From the NCBI GenBank assembly GCA_965151315.1, contig CBCTZG010000025.1:1-36747 (forward strand): a stretch of DNA of 36,747 nt, written 5' to 3'. Numbering within the stretch: the first letter of the stretch is position 1; every line of letters starts with the position of its first letter. A program made the position numbers and the translations under genes. Source of the DNA: Avimonoglobus sp965151315. GTDB lineage: Bacteria > Bacillota > Clostridia > UBA1381. Shown piece by piece: positions 25,117 through 33,871 of the stretch. The notes beneath the pieces were generated by a model. That model saw only the letters and a program-made list of their open reading frames with translations, was not told where the DNA came from and made no database searches.

Positions 25117-25145
25117 ATTTTATCATAAAAAACACCATCTGTAAA
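25117..25145 (-). promoter_or_regulatory. Promoter of dxs
   Basis: On the minus strand TTTACA (plus 25140-25145), 17 bp spacer and TAAAAT (plus 25117-25122), each with five of six consensus bases, about 33 bases before the preferred ATG. Confidence 0.65.
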
Positions 25146-25174
25146 GCATAACCACAAAACCCAGGACATATATA
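25146..25174 (+). promoter_or_regulatory. Possible forespore (sigma-G-like) promoter of pdaB
   Basis: GCATA at 25146-25150 and CATATATA at 25167-25174 with 16 bp between resemble, imperfectly, the sigma-F/G type hexamers. A TATAAT at 25173-25178 also exists but has no -35 partner. The proposal is mainly prompted by the sporulation gene downstream. Confidence 0.25.
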
Positions 25175-25208
25175 TAATATACAATCGGAATTTGGGAGGA
25201 TCGTACAT

Positions 25209-25964
25209 ATGCGGCTCTTTGTCATTAAAGGAAGAACCTTGTTTTTTTGTATATTGGCAGTCCTGATGGTTTGCGTGGGTATCGGCGCCAGCAGCGGTCT
25301 GCGTTCTGTGTTTCAGGTGGGGGACCGGGAGATCCCGATCTATTCGGTGGAACGGAAGGACAATAAAGCGGCCCTGACGTTTAATTGTGCATGGAATGAC
25401 GATGATATTGACCAAATTTTAAATACGCTAGACGAGTATGGCGTTAAGGCCACCTTTTTCGTTGTTGGTGACTGGGCAGAAAAGTATCCGGAAAGTTTGA
25501 AAAAAATTGCTGAGCGGGGACATGAAATCGGAAACCATTCCTATAATCATGCCCATTATGCGGCCATGCGCAAGGCAGATATCCTCAAGGATATCCAAAA
25601 GTGTGATGATGTGATCGAAAATGTGATTGGCAAGGACATCGTGTTGTTCCGGGCGGCCTATGGCGAGTATACAGATGATGTTGTCCGGGCCTGCGACGAG
25701 ACCGGGCGGGTATATATCCAATGGTCTGTGGACAGCTTAGATTACGGCGACGCTGCCAAAGAAGATATCATCAGCCGGGTTGTACCCAAAACCCAGGCCG
25801 GCAGTATTGTGCTGATGCACAACGGTACAAAAAATACAGCGGCGGCCCTGCCGGAGATCCTCAGCGAGCTGACGAAAAAGCTGGAGCTGTGTACAGTATC
25901 GGAATTGATCTATACGGAGGATTTTATCATTGACGGAACCGGCAAGCAGATTAAAACCAACTGA
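25209..25964 (+). CDS. PdaB-like polysaccharide deacetylase (sporulation type)
   Basis: A 251-residue protein with an N-terminal signal anchor (residues about 10-28) and a NodB domain. Motif 2 is H110-S-Y-N-H114, motif 3 has R148 (LFRAAYGEY), motif 5 has LMHNG (H204). Motif 1 reads ALTFNCAWNDDD, where related clostridial proteins usually have TFDCAW; the first aspartate, the catalytic base in this family, is N59 here. The chain YGVKATFFVVGDWAEKYP and HEIGNHSYNH are typical of PdaB, a spore-cortex-related de-N-acetylase. GGGAGG precedes the ATG. It is divergent from dxs and ends in a clear terminator. Activity is uncertain because of N59. Confidence 0.85.
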   Translation: MRLFVIKGRTLFFCILAVLMVCVGIGASSGLRSVFQVGDREIPIYSVERKDNKAALTFNCAWNDDDIDQILNTLDEYGVKATFFVVGDWAEKYPESLKKIAERGHEIGNHSYNHAHYAAMRKADILKDIQKCDDVIENVIGKDIVLFRAAYGEYTDDVVRACDETGRVYIQWSVDSLDYGDAAKEDIISRVVPKTQAGSIVLMHNGTKNTAAALPEILSELTKKLELCTVSELIYTEDFIIDGTGKQIKTN

Positions 25965-26040
25965 TACATAAAATCTGTTGAAAAGTAAACAAGGATTATG
26001 GTAAAATAGTGTCCGCATGGGAAAAGTATGTGGATTGCAT

Positions 26041-26084
26041 ACCGGATAAGATGACGGGAAGCCGTTTTCTTATCCGGTTTTTTA
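26041..26084 (+). terminator. Terminator after pdaB
   Basis: An 11-bp perfect stem (26041-26051 and 26068-26078) with an inner small hairpin in the loop, followed by TTTTTT, about 75 bases after the stop. Confidence 0.75.
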
Positions 26085-26324
26085 CGGTGCTGAATATTTC
26101 GCATTTTTTATGGAGCACGGCTTTTTCTGCAAATTCCGGGTCTATTCAGCCGTATTCCGGGGCTGAGCACAAAGTTCTTTTGGACTGTGTGGCGCCGTTG
26201 TCATCCGTCGGGCCTGTTCTATTCTGCGTTGGATTTTTTGCTTGGCTGCCCCAATATCCCAAAGGCTGGTATCGGAATTGGATGCGGATATTCGCTGAAA
26301 TCTCCCTGAATACGGATATTTTTA
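26085..26324. other. Intergenic stretch without recognisable gene
   Basis: Between the pdaB terminator and the next promoter I see no credible gene. An open plus frame covers the stretch but includes the terminator hairpin and lacks a ribosome binding site. No strong repeat or RNA fold was noticed. Confidence 0.4.
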
Positions 26325-26353
26325 TTGCTATTTCTGTCAAAACAGTATATAAT
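26325..26353 (+). promoter_or_regulatory. Promoter of the rRNA methyltransferase gene
   Basis: TTGCTA at 26325-26330, 17 bp spacer, perfect TATAAT at 26348-26353. The start codon is only about 20 bases downstream of the -10 element, so the leader is very short. Confidence 0.6.
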
Positions 26354-26373
26354 GAGAAAAACGGCAAAAGCAG

Positions 26374-28023
26374 GTGAGGATCATCATACCAGTTGAAAAA
26401 AATCGGGAATATGAGCTGAAAATAGAAAGTCTGACCGCCGAGGGGCAGGGCGTAGGCCGGATAGAGGGCTTCACGGTATTTGTCCCGCAGACTGCGGCAG
26501 GAGATGTGATCCGGGCGCGGATTGTGAAGGTAAAGTCCAGCTATGCATTTGGAATCGTCCAAGAAATCCTTGTGCCGTCGCCGGATCGTCAGCAGCCACC
26601 TTGTCTCTATGCGGACAAATGCGGCGGCTGCCAGCTGATGCATATACAATATGAAAAGCAGCTATTGATGAAACAAAAAATTATTCAGGATGCGATTGTG
26701 CGGATCGGCGGCGTGGAGATCCAGGTTCCGCCGGTGATCGGGATGCCTGCGCCTTTTCGCTATCGGAATAAAATGATCTTTCCAGTGGGGACAGACCGCC
26801 AGGGAAAAACGGTTTGTGGCTTTTACCGGGAACGGAGCCACGATATTATCCCCATCACAGACTGCCTGCTGGGGGATGCTGTGAATCAGGCGATCATACA
26901 GGCTGTTTTGGCGTATATGACAGAAAATCAGGTCCCTGCTTATGATGAGGTCGGTCATACCGGTGTGATCCGTCGGATCTTTACGCGCCGTTCCCACAGT
27001 ACCGGGGAAATCATGGTGGTCATTTCAGCCAATGCAAACAGCTTGAAATGTGCGGACAGGCTTGTAGAGGCCCTGCGGAAAATATCCGGCCGAATCGTTT
27101 CGATCCTCCTAAACATTAACCGGAAACGGACGAATACGGTACTGGGGCCGGAAAATCGGGTGCTGTACGGAAAAGAGTATATCAAAGACCAGCTCTGCGG
27201 TTTATGGTTTGCCATTTCTCCGCAAAGTTTTTTTCAGGTCAATCCGGAGCAGACCGAGAAACTGTATGAAACGGCTTTGCAGATGGCTGGTCTGACAGGT
27301 CGGGAAACCGTTCTGGATTTATACTGCGGCATTGGAACGATCTCCCTGCTGGCGGCAAAACGTGCAAAACAGGTGATCGGCGTGGAAATTGTCCCGCAGG
27401 CTATTGAAGACGCAAGGGAAAACGCCAGACAAAATGGGGTTTCCAATGTTGATTTTTATGCGGCGGACGCACAGGAGCTTGTTCCGCAGCTGATTGCCAA
27501 CGGTATCCGGCCTTCGGTTGTTTTGCTGGATCCGCCCCGGAAGGGAAGTGATCCGCAGACACTGGCGGCGATTGTCCAATCCGGTGCGGAACGGGTGGTT
27601 TATGTTTCCTGTAACCCGGCCACCTTGGCTCGGGATATCCGGATACTTTGCGGTACTGGATACACAGTACAAAAAGTGGTTGGCGTGGATTTGTTCCCAT
27701 GGACATATCACGTCGAGACGGTTGTCTTACTTTCCAAGGGAGAAATCGACTCGAAGAAGGTTCGTGTAGAGTTCTCTCTGGAAGATATGAATATGTCCGG
27801 GTTCCAGAAAGGTGCGACTTATGAGCAAATTAAGATGCATGTGCTGGAGCATACCGGTCTGAAGGTATCTTCCCTATACATCTCCCAGATCAAGCGGAAA
27901 TGCGGGCTGGATGTGGGGCAGAACTATAACCTGTCAAAGAAAGAAAACGGCAAAGTGCCAAAATGTCCGCCGGAAAAGGAAGTGGCGATTATGGAGGCAC
28001 TGAAGTATTTTCGCATGATCTAA
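26374..28023 (+). CDS. RlmD/RumA-type 23S rRNA (uracil-5-)-methyltransferase with C-terminal extension
   Basis: A 549-residue enzyme. N-terminal TRAM RNA-binding domain (about 10-67, LTAEGQGVGRIEGFTVFVP); iron-sulfur cysteines C77, C83, C86 and C164; SAM loop VLDLYCGIGTISL (313-325); LLDPPRKG (384-391); nucleophile C413 in VSCNPATLARD. The normal family end is near HVETVVLLSK (446-455). Here another roughly 95 residues follow (GATYEQIKMHVLEHTGLKVS, then YISQIKRKCGLDVG), a small helical domain I have seen attached to such proteins in Firmicutes near integrative elements. The start is GTG at 26374 with a poor Shine-Dalgarno sequence. The extension probably comes from an element inserted at the gene's 3' end. 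Confidence 0.88.
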   Translation: MRIIIPVEKNREYELKIESLTAEGQGVGRIEGFTVFVPQTAAGDVIRARIVKVKSSYAFGIVQEILVPSPDRQQPPCLYADKCGGCQLMHIQYEKQLLMKQKIIQDAIVRIGGVEIQVPPVIGMPAPFRYRNKMIFPVGTDRQGKTVCGFYRERSHDIIPITDCLLGDAVNQAIIQAVLAYMTENQVPAYDEVGHTGVIRRIFTRRSHSTGEIMVVISANANSLKCADRLVEALRKISGRIVSILLNINRKRTNTVLGPENRVLYGKEYIKDQLCGLWFAISPQSFFQVNPEQTEKLYETALQMAGLTGRETVLDLYCGIGTISLLAAKRAKQVIGVEIVPQAIEDARENARQNGVSNVDFYAADAQELVPQLIANGIRPSVVLLDPPRKGSDPQTLAAIVQSGAERVVYVSCNPATLARDIRILCGTGYTVQKVVGVDLFPWTYHVETVVLLSKGEIDSKKVRVEFSLEDMNMSGFQKGATYEQIKMHVLEHTGLKVSSLYISQIKRKCGLDVGQNYNLSKKENGKVPKCPPEKEVAIMEALKYFRMI

Positions 28024-28064
28024 GGAATTCTGGAGTATTAGCTAAACGATTAATGGAATCTGTG

Positions 28065-28108
28065 GAAGCGACCACCGATTGTTTAATAGTCGGTAGCCGC
28101 TTCTTTTT
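28065..28108 (+). terminator. Terminator after the methyltransferase gene
   Basis: Stem GAAGCG (28065-28070) with CGCTTC (28098-28103), internal 3x3 loop, then ACCGA with TCGGT, followed by TTTTTC, about 40 bases after the stop. Confidence 0.75.
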
Positions 28109-28252
28109 CTATCAGGAAAACAAAATACGATTTTTATTTTCTCTATCTGATTAAGTTTATCACTGTTTAATTGTCTAGCAAAAAGAACAGATATTTGGTT
28201 TCTGAATGCAAAATAAAATCTGCTTTTACAAATATTTAATTTGCTAATCGGG

Positions 28253-28281
28253 TGGAGAATTTTGCAGACTTGTGTTATAAT
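28253..28281 (+). promoter_or_regulatory. Promoter of the restriction-defence operon
   Basis: TGGAGA at 28253-28258 (four of six to TTGACA), 17 bp spacer, perfect TATAAT at 28276-28281. Transcription would begin about 30 bases before the Xre gene. Confidence 0.55.
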
Positions 28282-28320
28282 ATAAGAAATATTATCGAAC
28301 TCAGCTGGGAGGGACTTTCG

Positions 28321-28527
28321 ATGATGCGTATCAGTTACAATAAGCTCTGGAAGATGCTTATAGATAAAGAGATGAAAAAAAGCGATTTGAAGGAAAAAGC
28401 CGGCATTAGCTCTGCTTCCCTTGCAAAGCTCGGCAAAGGGGACAACATTACCACAGATGTTCTACTTCGTATCTGCGAGGTATTGGACTGCCGTATAGAA
28501 GATATTCTCGAAACCATCAGAGAATAG
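28321..28527 (+). CDS. Small Xre/Cro-type transcriptional regulator
   Basis: A 68-residue single helix-turn-helix protein: SYNKLWKMLIDKEMKKSDLK (first helices), KAGISSASLAKLGKGD as the recognition region and TTDVLLRICEVLDCRIEDIL at the end. Proteins of this YozG-like size are common upstream of type I restriction genes in Firmicutes. The ATG at 28321 has GGGAGGGAC eight bases upstream; a longer reading from 28252 would start inside the promoter. hsdR starts 32 bases downstream, so it likely controls the operon and thereby the timing of restriction. Confidence 0.85.
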   Translation: MMRISYNKLWKMLIDKEMKKSDLKEKAGISSASLAKLGKGDNITTDVLLRICEVLDCRIEDILETIRE

Positions 28528-28559
28528 CCAACACGAAGAATGAACTGGGAGGTTTTGAT

Positions 28560-30896
28560 ATGACGATATTAGGCAAAAAACAGATGTCTGAAGAAGACAT
28601 CAAGTTAAACTTCATAACTCCGGTCATTCAGAGAGGTTGGAAAGGTCATATCACGATGGAGACCAGAATCACAGACGGTCGCATCAACATTAGGGGTAAT
28701 ATCGTGGCCCGTAGTAAACCCAAGTTTGCCGATTATTTGCTTTACTTAAACGATGGCAAGCCGATTGCCGTTGTGGAAGCAAAGGACAACAACCACTCTG
28801 TATCCCACGGATTGCAGCAAGCGATGACATACGCTCAGATGATGGACTTGCCGTTTGCGTATTCGTCAAACGGCGACGCTTTCTATGAGCATGATTTCCT
28901 GACCGGGCAGGAACAGCAGATTGAATTGGAAAAATTTCCGACGCAGGACGAACTGATTGCGCGCTACTATACGGAGCTGAATGATGGTATGGGCATTTCC
29001 GCCTTGGAAAAGAAAATTGTTTCCCAGCCGTATTATTCATCTCAAAGCACTTATCCACCAAGATATTATCAGCGAAATGCTGTGAACAGAACGGTGGAAG
29101 CAATCGCAAGAGGACAGCAGAGATTACTGCTTGTTATGGCTACCGGAACCGGCAAGACATATACAGCTTTTCAGATTGTCTATCGACTGCTCCGTTCTGA
29201 CCTAAAAAAGAGAATTTTATATCTGGCAGACCGAAATATTCTGGTTGACCAAAGCATTATGCAGGACTTTGCACCCCTTGAAAAGACCATCTATAAGGTG
29301 GATTTCTCCGATAAGGAATGCCTGAGCAAGATTGCTTCCCATGAAGTGAATTTTGCCCTCTACCATCAGATGGTAGGTCAGAATGACGAAGAACATTTCA
29401 GGCAGATACCGGCAGAATATTTCGACCTTATTATTGTAGATGAGTGTCACCGTGGCAGTGCCAAAGAGGACAGCAATTGGCGTAAGGTTTTGGAATATTT
29501 TTCTTCCGCAACGCAGATCGGAATGACCGCTACCCCGAAGGAGAGTGAAAAGGTATCCAATATCGACTACTTTGGAGAGCCGGTTTATATTTACAGCTTA
29601 AAACAGGGCATTGAGGACGGCTTCCTTGCTCCATTTAAGGTCATCAATATCACAACCAACATCGGAGACGGCTGGAGACCATACCAGGGCCAGACCGATA
29701 TTTTTGGCAACGTTATTGAAGACCGAATTTACAACAACCGGGACTATGATTATACCATCATTCTTCAAGACCGTATTGATGAGGTCGCCAGAGAGATCAC
29801 GGAATATCTGAAAAGCACCGACAGAATGCAGAAAACTATCGTGTTCTGCGCTTCCGAAGACCATGCAGAGCGCATGAGAATTGCTCTTGTCAACTACAAT
29901 CAGGATATGGTGAAGGAGAACCCGGACTATTGCGTGAGAATTACTGGCTCAGACGTGTACGGGAAATCCAAACTTGATTATTTCATCTCTGTATCCGAAC
30001 CATATCCCGTTATTGCAACAACATCAGAACTACTTTCCACCGGTGCAGACTGCAAGATGACCAAACTGATTGTTCTCGACAAGACCGTTGAGAGTATGAC
30101 TACTTTCAAGCAAATTATCGGACGAGGAACCCGTATCAGAGAAAAGGATGGCAAGACCCATTTTGTCGTGATGGATTTCCGGAATGTGACAAGGCTGTTT
30201 ACTGACCCTGACTGGGACGGCCCGGTTGAGCAGGATGAGGGCTTCCAGCATGGCGGTTCCAAGCCAAAGGGTAGCGGTCATGGCGGTGGTGGTAAGAATC
30301 CTCCCGATGACCCTGTGGAAACACCTATCGTTGACAAAGACGGCTGCAAGGTAAAGATTATCAATAAGACCGTTTCAGTTTATGATGCGAATGGAAAGCT
30401 GCTTAGGCAGGAGGATATTATCGATTACACCAGAACCAACATCAAGGGGGAATATGCTTCTCTGTCCGATTTTATCCGTAAGTGGAAATCATCGGACAAA
30501 AAGAAAACTATTGAGGAATCTTTCACGGCGATGGGCATTGACCTAAAAGCATTAAAGGTAGACCAAGGTATGGAAGATGTGGACGATTTCGATTTTATCT
30601 GCTATGTGGCATACGGTAAAAAGCCGCTAACCCGCAAAGAGCGAGCCAGCAACGTTAAGAAAAAAGATTTCTTCAGCAAGTATTCTGCCGATGCGCAGGC
30701 GGTTTTGGGGATTCTTCTGGATAAATACATGAATCAGGGCATAACCGAGGTTGAGGACATCAAGGTTCTGTCTCTTGCCGATTTTGCGGACTTTGGGAAG
30801 CCCGCAAAAATCGTCAAGCTATTTGGTGGCAAGGCGCAGTATGAGGCGGCCATCAAGGAGCTGGAAGAAAACATATATGAATTTGAGGTAGGTTAA
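28560..30896 (+). CDS. hsdR: Type I restriction endonuclease, R subunit
   Basis: A 778-residue motor-nuclease subunit. The N-terminal nuclease motif D58 ... E73-A-K75 (FADYLLYL, VVEAKD) is intact, followed by a superfamily 2 helicase core: ATGTGKT at 194-200 (Walker A), DECH at 294-297 (Walker B), TATP at 323-326, and QIIGRGTRIR at 518-527 (motif VI). A glycine-proline-rich linker (about 561-589) separates the motor from a C-terminal helical domain that contacts the methyltransferase. Length and layout fit the shorter (about 780-residue) type I subunits. The gene starts 32 bases after the Xre gene with GGGAGG upstream and ends one base before hsdM. Confidence 0.94.
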   Translation: MTILGKKQMSEEDIKLNFITPVIQRGWKGHITMETRITDGRINIRGNIVARSKPKFADYLLYLNDGKPIAVVEAKDNNHSVSHGLQQAMTYAQMMDLPFAYSSNGDAFYEHDFLTGQEQQIELEKFPTQDELIARYYTELNDGMGISALEKKIVSQPYYSSQSTYPPRYYQRNAVNRTVEAIARGQQRLLLVMATGTGKTYTAFQIVYRLLRSDLKKRILYLADRNILVDQSIMQDFAPLEKTIYKVDFSDKECLSKIASHEVNFALYHQMVGQNDEEHFRQIPAEYFDLIIVDECHRGSAKEDSNWRKVLEYFSSATQIGMTATPKESEKVSNIDYFGEPVYIYSLKQGIEDGFLAPFKVINITTNIGDGWRPYQGQTDIFGNVIEDRIYNNRDYDYTIILQDRIDEVAREITEYLKSTDRMQKTIVFCASEDHAERMRIALVNYNQDMVKENPDYCVRITGSDVYGKSKLDYFISVSEPYPVIATTSELLSTGADCKMTKLIVLDKTVESMTTFKQIIGRGTRIREKDGKTHFVVMDFRNVTRLFTDPDWDGPVEQDEGFQHGGSKPKGSGHGGGGKNPPDDPVETPIVDKDGCKVKIINKTVSVYDANGKLLRQEDIIDYTRTNIKGEYASLSDFIRKWKSSDKKKTIEESFTAMGIDLKALKVDQGMEDVDDFDFICYVAYGKKPLTRKERASNVKKKDFFSKYSADAQAVLGILLDKYMNQGITEVEDIKVLSLADFADFGKPAKIVKLFGGKAQYEAAIKELEENIYEFEVG

Positions 30897-30897
30897 T

Positions 30898-32418
30898 ATG
30901 GCGATGCAGTCAGGATTTATAAAACGAATCAGAGATATTATGCGTATGGACGCAGGTATCAATGGCGATGCCCAGAGAATTGAGCAGATGGTATGGATGC
31001 TCTTTCTGAAAGTCTATGACGCAAAAGAAGATGATTGGGAACTGAACGAGGATGACTACGAATCCATCATTCCCGAAGAACTCAGATGGAGAAAATGGGC
31101 AAAAGCCGACGAAAACGGTCACGCTATGACTGGGGACAAGCTGCTCAACTTCGTCAACAACATTCTGTTCCCGGTGCTGAAGGGCAACGATGTAAAAGAT
31201 GGTGATACGGTTCTCTACGAAGGAATCAAGGTGACCCCTGATACCCCCATTAAGAAAGCCATTGTCAAGTCCACCTTCGAGGACGCCAACAACTATATGA
31301 AGGACGGCGTTTATCTCCGCCAGGTCATTGATGTCATTGACGAGATTGAGTTTGACGATGTGAAGGAAAGCCATGCTTTTGGCTTTGTCTATGAGGAGAT
31401 TTTGCGGGAGCTGCAATCTGCCGGTTCTTCCGGTGAGTTTTATACGCCGAGAGCAGTTACCGAGTTTATGGCATTGATGATAAAGCCGCAGCTGGGCGAA
31501 AAGATGGCAGACTTCGCCTGTGGCACCGGTGGATTCATCACTTCTTGGCTGGGACAGCTCTCCAAGCAGGTAAGGGACACCACAGATCAGAAGCAGCTTG
31601 ATGACAGCATTTATGGAGTTGAGAAAAAGCCCTTTCCCTATTTGCTCTGCGTAACCAATATGCTGCTGCATGACATTGAAGTTCCGAACATCTATCACAT
31701 GAACTCGTTGAAACATAATCTGCTGGACTACACGGACGATGACAAGTTTGATGTGATTCTGATGAATCCGCCCTACGGTGGGCATGAGGATAAGTCCATT
31801 CAGGGTTTCTTCCCTGACGATTTGGCAAGCTCCGAGACCGCAGACCTCTTTCTTTCGGTTATCATGTACCGCTTGAAGAAGAACGGCAGGGCTGCTGTTG
31901 TTGTGCCGGATGGCTTCCTGTTCGGTTTGGACAACGCCAAGGTGAACATCAAGAAAAAGCTCATTACCCAGTTCAATCTGCACACCGTTGTCAGGCTGCC
32001 CGGCTCTGTGTTCAGCCCTTATACCTCAATCACCACCAATCTGCTGTTTTTTGACAACACCAAGCCGACAACAGAGACATGGTTTTATCGGGTGGATATT
32101 CCGTCCGACAGAAAGCACTTCTCCAAGACAAAGCCCATGGAGCTGAAGCACTTTGACGATTGCATTGCCTGGTGGAATGACCGAAAGGAAATTCCGGACG
32201 GCGAAAACTTCAAGGCGCAGAAGTTTACCGCAGAGTATCTGCTGAACGAACAGGGCTGCAACATCGACCTGTGCGGCTATCCCCATGAGGAAGAAGAAAT
32301 CCTTGGCCCGATGGACACCATTCGGGGGTATCAGGAAAGACGAACGACCCTCAATGCAGAAATCGACAAGGTGCTGGCGGAGCTGGAAGCTCTGCTGCCG
32401 GGAGGTGTGAGCGAATGA
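30898..32418 (+). CDS. hsdM: Type I restriction-modification DNA methyltransferase, M subunit
   Basis: A 506-residue N6-adenine methyltransferase. An N-terminal helical HsdM_N domain (MVWMLFLKVYDAKEDDWEL) precedes FYTPRAVTEFM at 181-191, the SAM-binding FACGTGGF (206-213) and the catalytic NPPY at 290-293 (VILMNPPYGG). The C-terminus has LPGSVFSPYTSITTNLLFF and a helical tail. All catalytic motifs look intact. One base separates it from hsdR, and its stop overlaps the hsdS start by four bases (ATGA), so the three are one translationally linked unit. Confidence 0.95.
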   Translation: MAMQSGFIKRIRDIMRMDAGINGDAQRIEQMVWMLFLKVYDAKEDDWELNEDDYESIIPEELRWRKWAKADENGHAMTGDKLLNFVNNILFPVLKGNDVKDGDTVLYEGIKVTPDTPIKKAIVKSTFEDANNYMKDGVYLRQVIDVIDEIEFDDVKESHAFGFVYEEILRELQSAGSSGEFYTPRAVTEFMALMIKPQLGEKMADFACGTGGFITSWLGQLSKQVRDTTDQKQLDDSIYGVEKKPFPYLLCVTNMLLHDIEVPNIYHMNSLKHNLLDYTDDDKFDVILMNPPYGGHEDKSIQGFFPDDLASSETADLFLSVIMYRLKKNGRAAVVVPDGFLFGLDNAKVNIKKKLITQFNLHTVVRLPGSVFSPYTSITTNLLFFDNTKPTTETWFYRVDIPSDRKHFSKTKPMELKHFDDCIAWWNDRKEIPDGENFKAQKFTAEYLLNEQGCNIDLCGYPHEEEEILGPMDTIRGYQERRTTLNAEIDKVLAELEALLPGGVSE

Positions 32419-33860
32419 CACCGGAACAGTTAAAATATAGCATCCTTAAATTTGCGTTTTCTGGGAAACTGGTAGTATCAGATGCTGATGCTAAGTTGCC
32501 AAATGTGAAAGTGGTAGACTTTGAAGAAGCACCCTTCGATATACCCGAAAGTTGGATATGGAGTACACTGGGAAATTGCTGCGAAATGTACACAGGTAAT
32601 AGTATCCCCGAAAGAGTCAAGAAATCAAAATATACTGGAATAACTGAGGGCTTAGATTATATTGCTACCAAAGATGTGACTTTCGAGAACTCTATAATAT
32701 ATGATAATGGTGTTCGCATACCGTTAAGCGATAGCTTTAGAATTGCAAAAACCGGTTCTGTTCTCATGTGTATTGAGGGAGGTAGCTCAGGGAGAAAAAT
32801 AGGGATAACCGATAGAGATGTCTGCTTTGGGAACAAACTTTGTATGTTCAATTCAACGGTTATCATCAACAAATATATTTATTACTATTTGCAAAGCAGT
32901 GAGTTTAAGAAATCTTTTTCTGGCAACATGTCAGGAATAATAGGTGGCGTGAGTATTAAGAAGTTGAAAGAGATTCCTATACCAGTGCCGTCAATCAATG
33001 AACAAAACTGTATTGTGAAAAAAATCGAAGAATTGTTGCCTTATGTAGAGCGGTATTCTATATCCCATGAAAAGTTGGAACAGTTTAACGCTAAGTTCCC
33101 GGAAGACATGAGGAAGGCCATTCTTCAATATGCCATTCAGGGCAAGCTGGTGGAACAGCGAGCCGAGGAAGGTACCGGCGAGGAACTGTATCAGCAGATT
33201 CAGGCGGAGAAGCAGGCGGAGAAGCAGCGGCTCATTGCGGAAAAGAAAATAAAAAAGGAAAAGCCTTTGACGGAGATTTCCGAAGATGAAATTCCTTTTG
33301 ATATTCCAGAAAGTTGGAAGTGGGTAAGGCTGGGGAGTATAATCACATTTCAAGGTGGTTATGCCTTCAAAAGTACTTCTTATGTTCCACAATCTAACAA
33401 TCAAGTTATAAGGCTTGGTAATGTAAAAGATAATAACCTTCTTATTCACGAAAAAGAAGTGTTTATTGATGATGCAGTTGCAGAAGAAGCACACGACTAT
33501 TTAATAGCGGAAAACAATATTTTAGTCACAATGACCGGAACACGAAGAAAAAAAGACTATTTCTTTACTGTTCTTATTGACAAAGACCACCTTTCTGAGA
33601 GGACACTGTATCTCAATCAAAGGGTTGGGTGTTTCAGAACTGTAGGAGATGTTTACCCCAAATATCTTCTCTATGTTCTTCAAACAGATAGTATAAAAGA
33701 CATCATTTTTGCAAAGGAAACTGGAACAGCGAATCAAGGAAACTTAGGGTCGGAAGATATGAAAAAATATGTATATGTTCCACTTCCTCCGTTTTCTGAA
33801 CAGAAACGTATTGTTGCCAAAATTGAAGAACTGCTGCCGCTGTGTGAGCAGCTGAAATGA
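32415..33860 (+). CDS. hsdS: Type I restriction-modification specificity subunit
   Basis: A 481-residue specificity subunit with the expected two-fold layout. The conserved regions are duplicated: LKYSILKFAFSGKLV (6-20) with MRKAILQYAIQGKLV (232-246); PFDIPESWIWSTLG (40-53) with PFDIPESWKWVRLG (294-307); and INEQNCIVKKIEELLP with SEQKRIVAKIEELLP near the end. Between them lie two target-recognition domains (about 50-190 and 308-455), each reading one half of a bipartite DNA site. A charged central helix (about 250-285) sets the spacing. Base composition in the recognition domains is more A+T-rich than in hsdM, as is usual for exchanged domains. It ends 11 bases before the next gene. Confidence 0.94.
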   Translation: MTPEQLKYSILKFAFSGKLVVSDADAKLPNVKVVDFEEAPFDIPESWIWSTLGNCCEMYTGNSIPERVKKSKYTGITEGLDYIATKDVTFENSIIYDNGVRIPLSDSFRIAKTGSVLMCIEGGSSGRKIGITDRDVCFGNKLCMFNSTVIINKYIYYYLQSSEFKKSFSGNMSGIIGGVSIKKLKEIPIPVPSINEQNCIVKKIEELLPYVERYSISHEKLEQFNAKFPEDMRKAILQYAIQGKLVEQRAEEGTGEELYQQIQAEKQAEKQRLIAEKKIKKEKPLTEISEDEIPFDIPESWKWVRLGSIITFQGGYAFKSTSYVPQSNNQVIRLGNVKDNNLLIHEKEVFIDDAVAEEAHDYLIAENNILVTMTGTRRKKDYFFTVLIDKDHLSERTLYLNQRVGCFRTVGDVYPKYLLYVLQTDSIKDIIFAKETGTANQGNLGSEDMKKYVYVPLPPFSEQKRIVAKIEELLPLCEQLK

Positions 33861-33871
33861 GGTGAAAAGAT

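Noticed and set aside
25171..25178. TATAAT before pdaB as an ordinary promoter
   Set aside because: No acceptable -35 hexamer at 16-18 bp upstream; kept only as an alternative in the sporulation promoter entry.
26009..26377. Plus-strand frame of 122 residues before the rRNA methyltransferase gene
   Set aside because: It contains the pdaB terminator and the promoter of the next gene and has no Shine-Dalgarno sequence.
30910..31983. Minus-strand frame of 357 residues opposite hsdM
   Set aside because: Antisense shadow of an intact methyltransferase gene; no recognisable motif or start signal.
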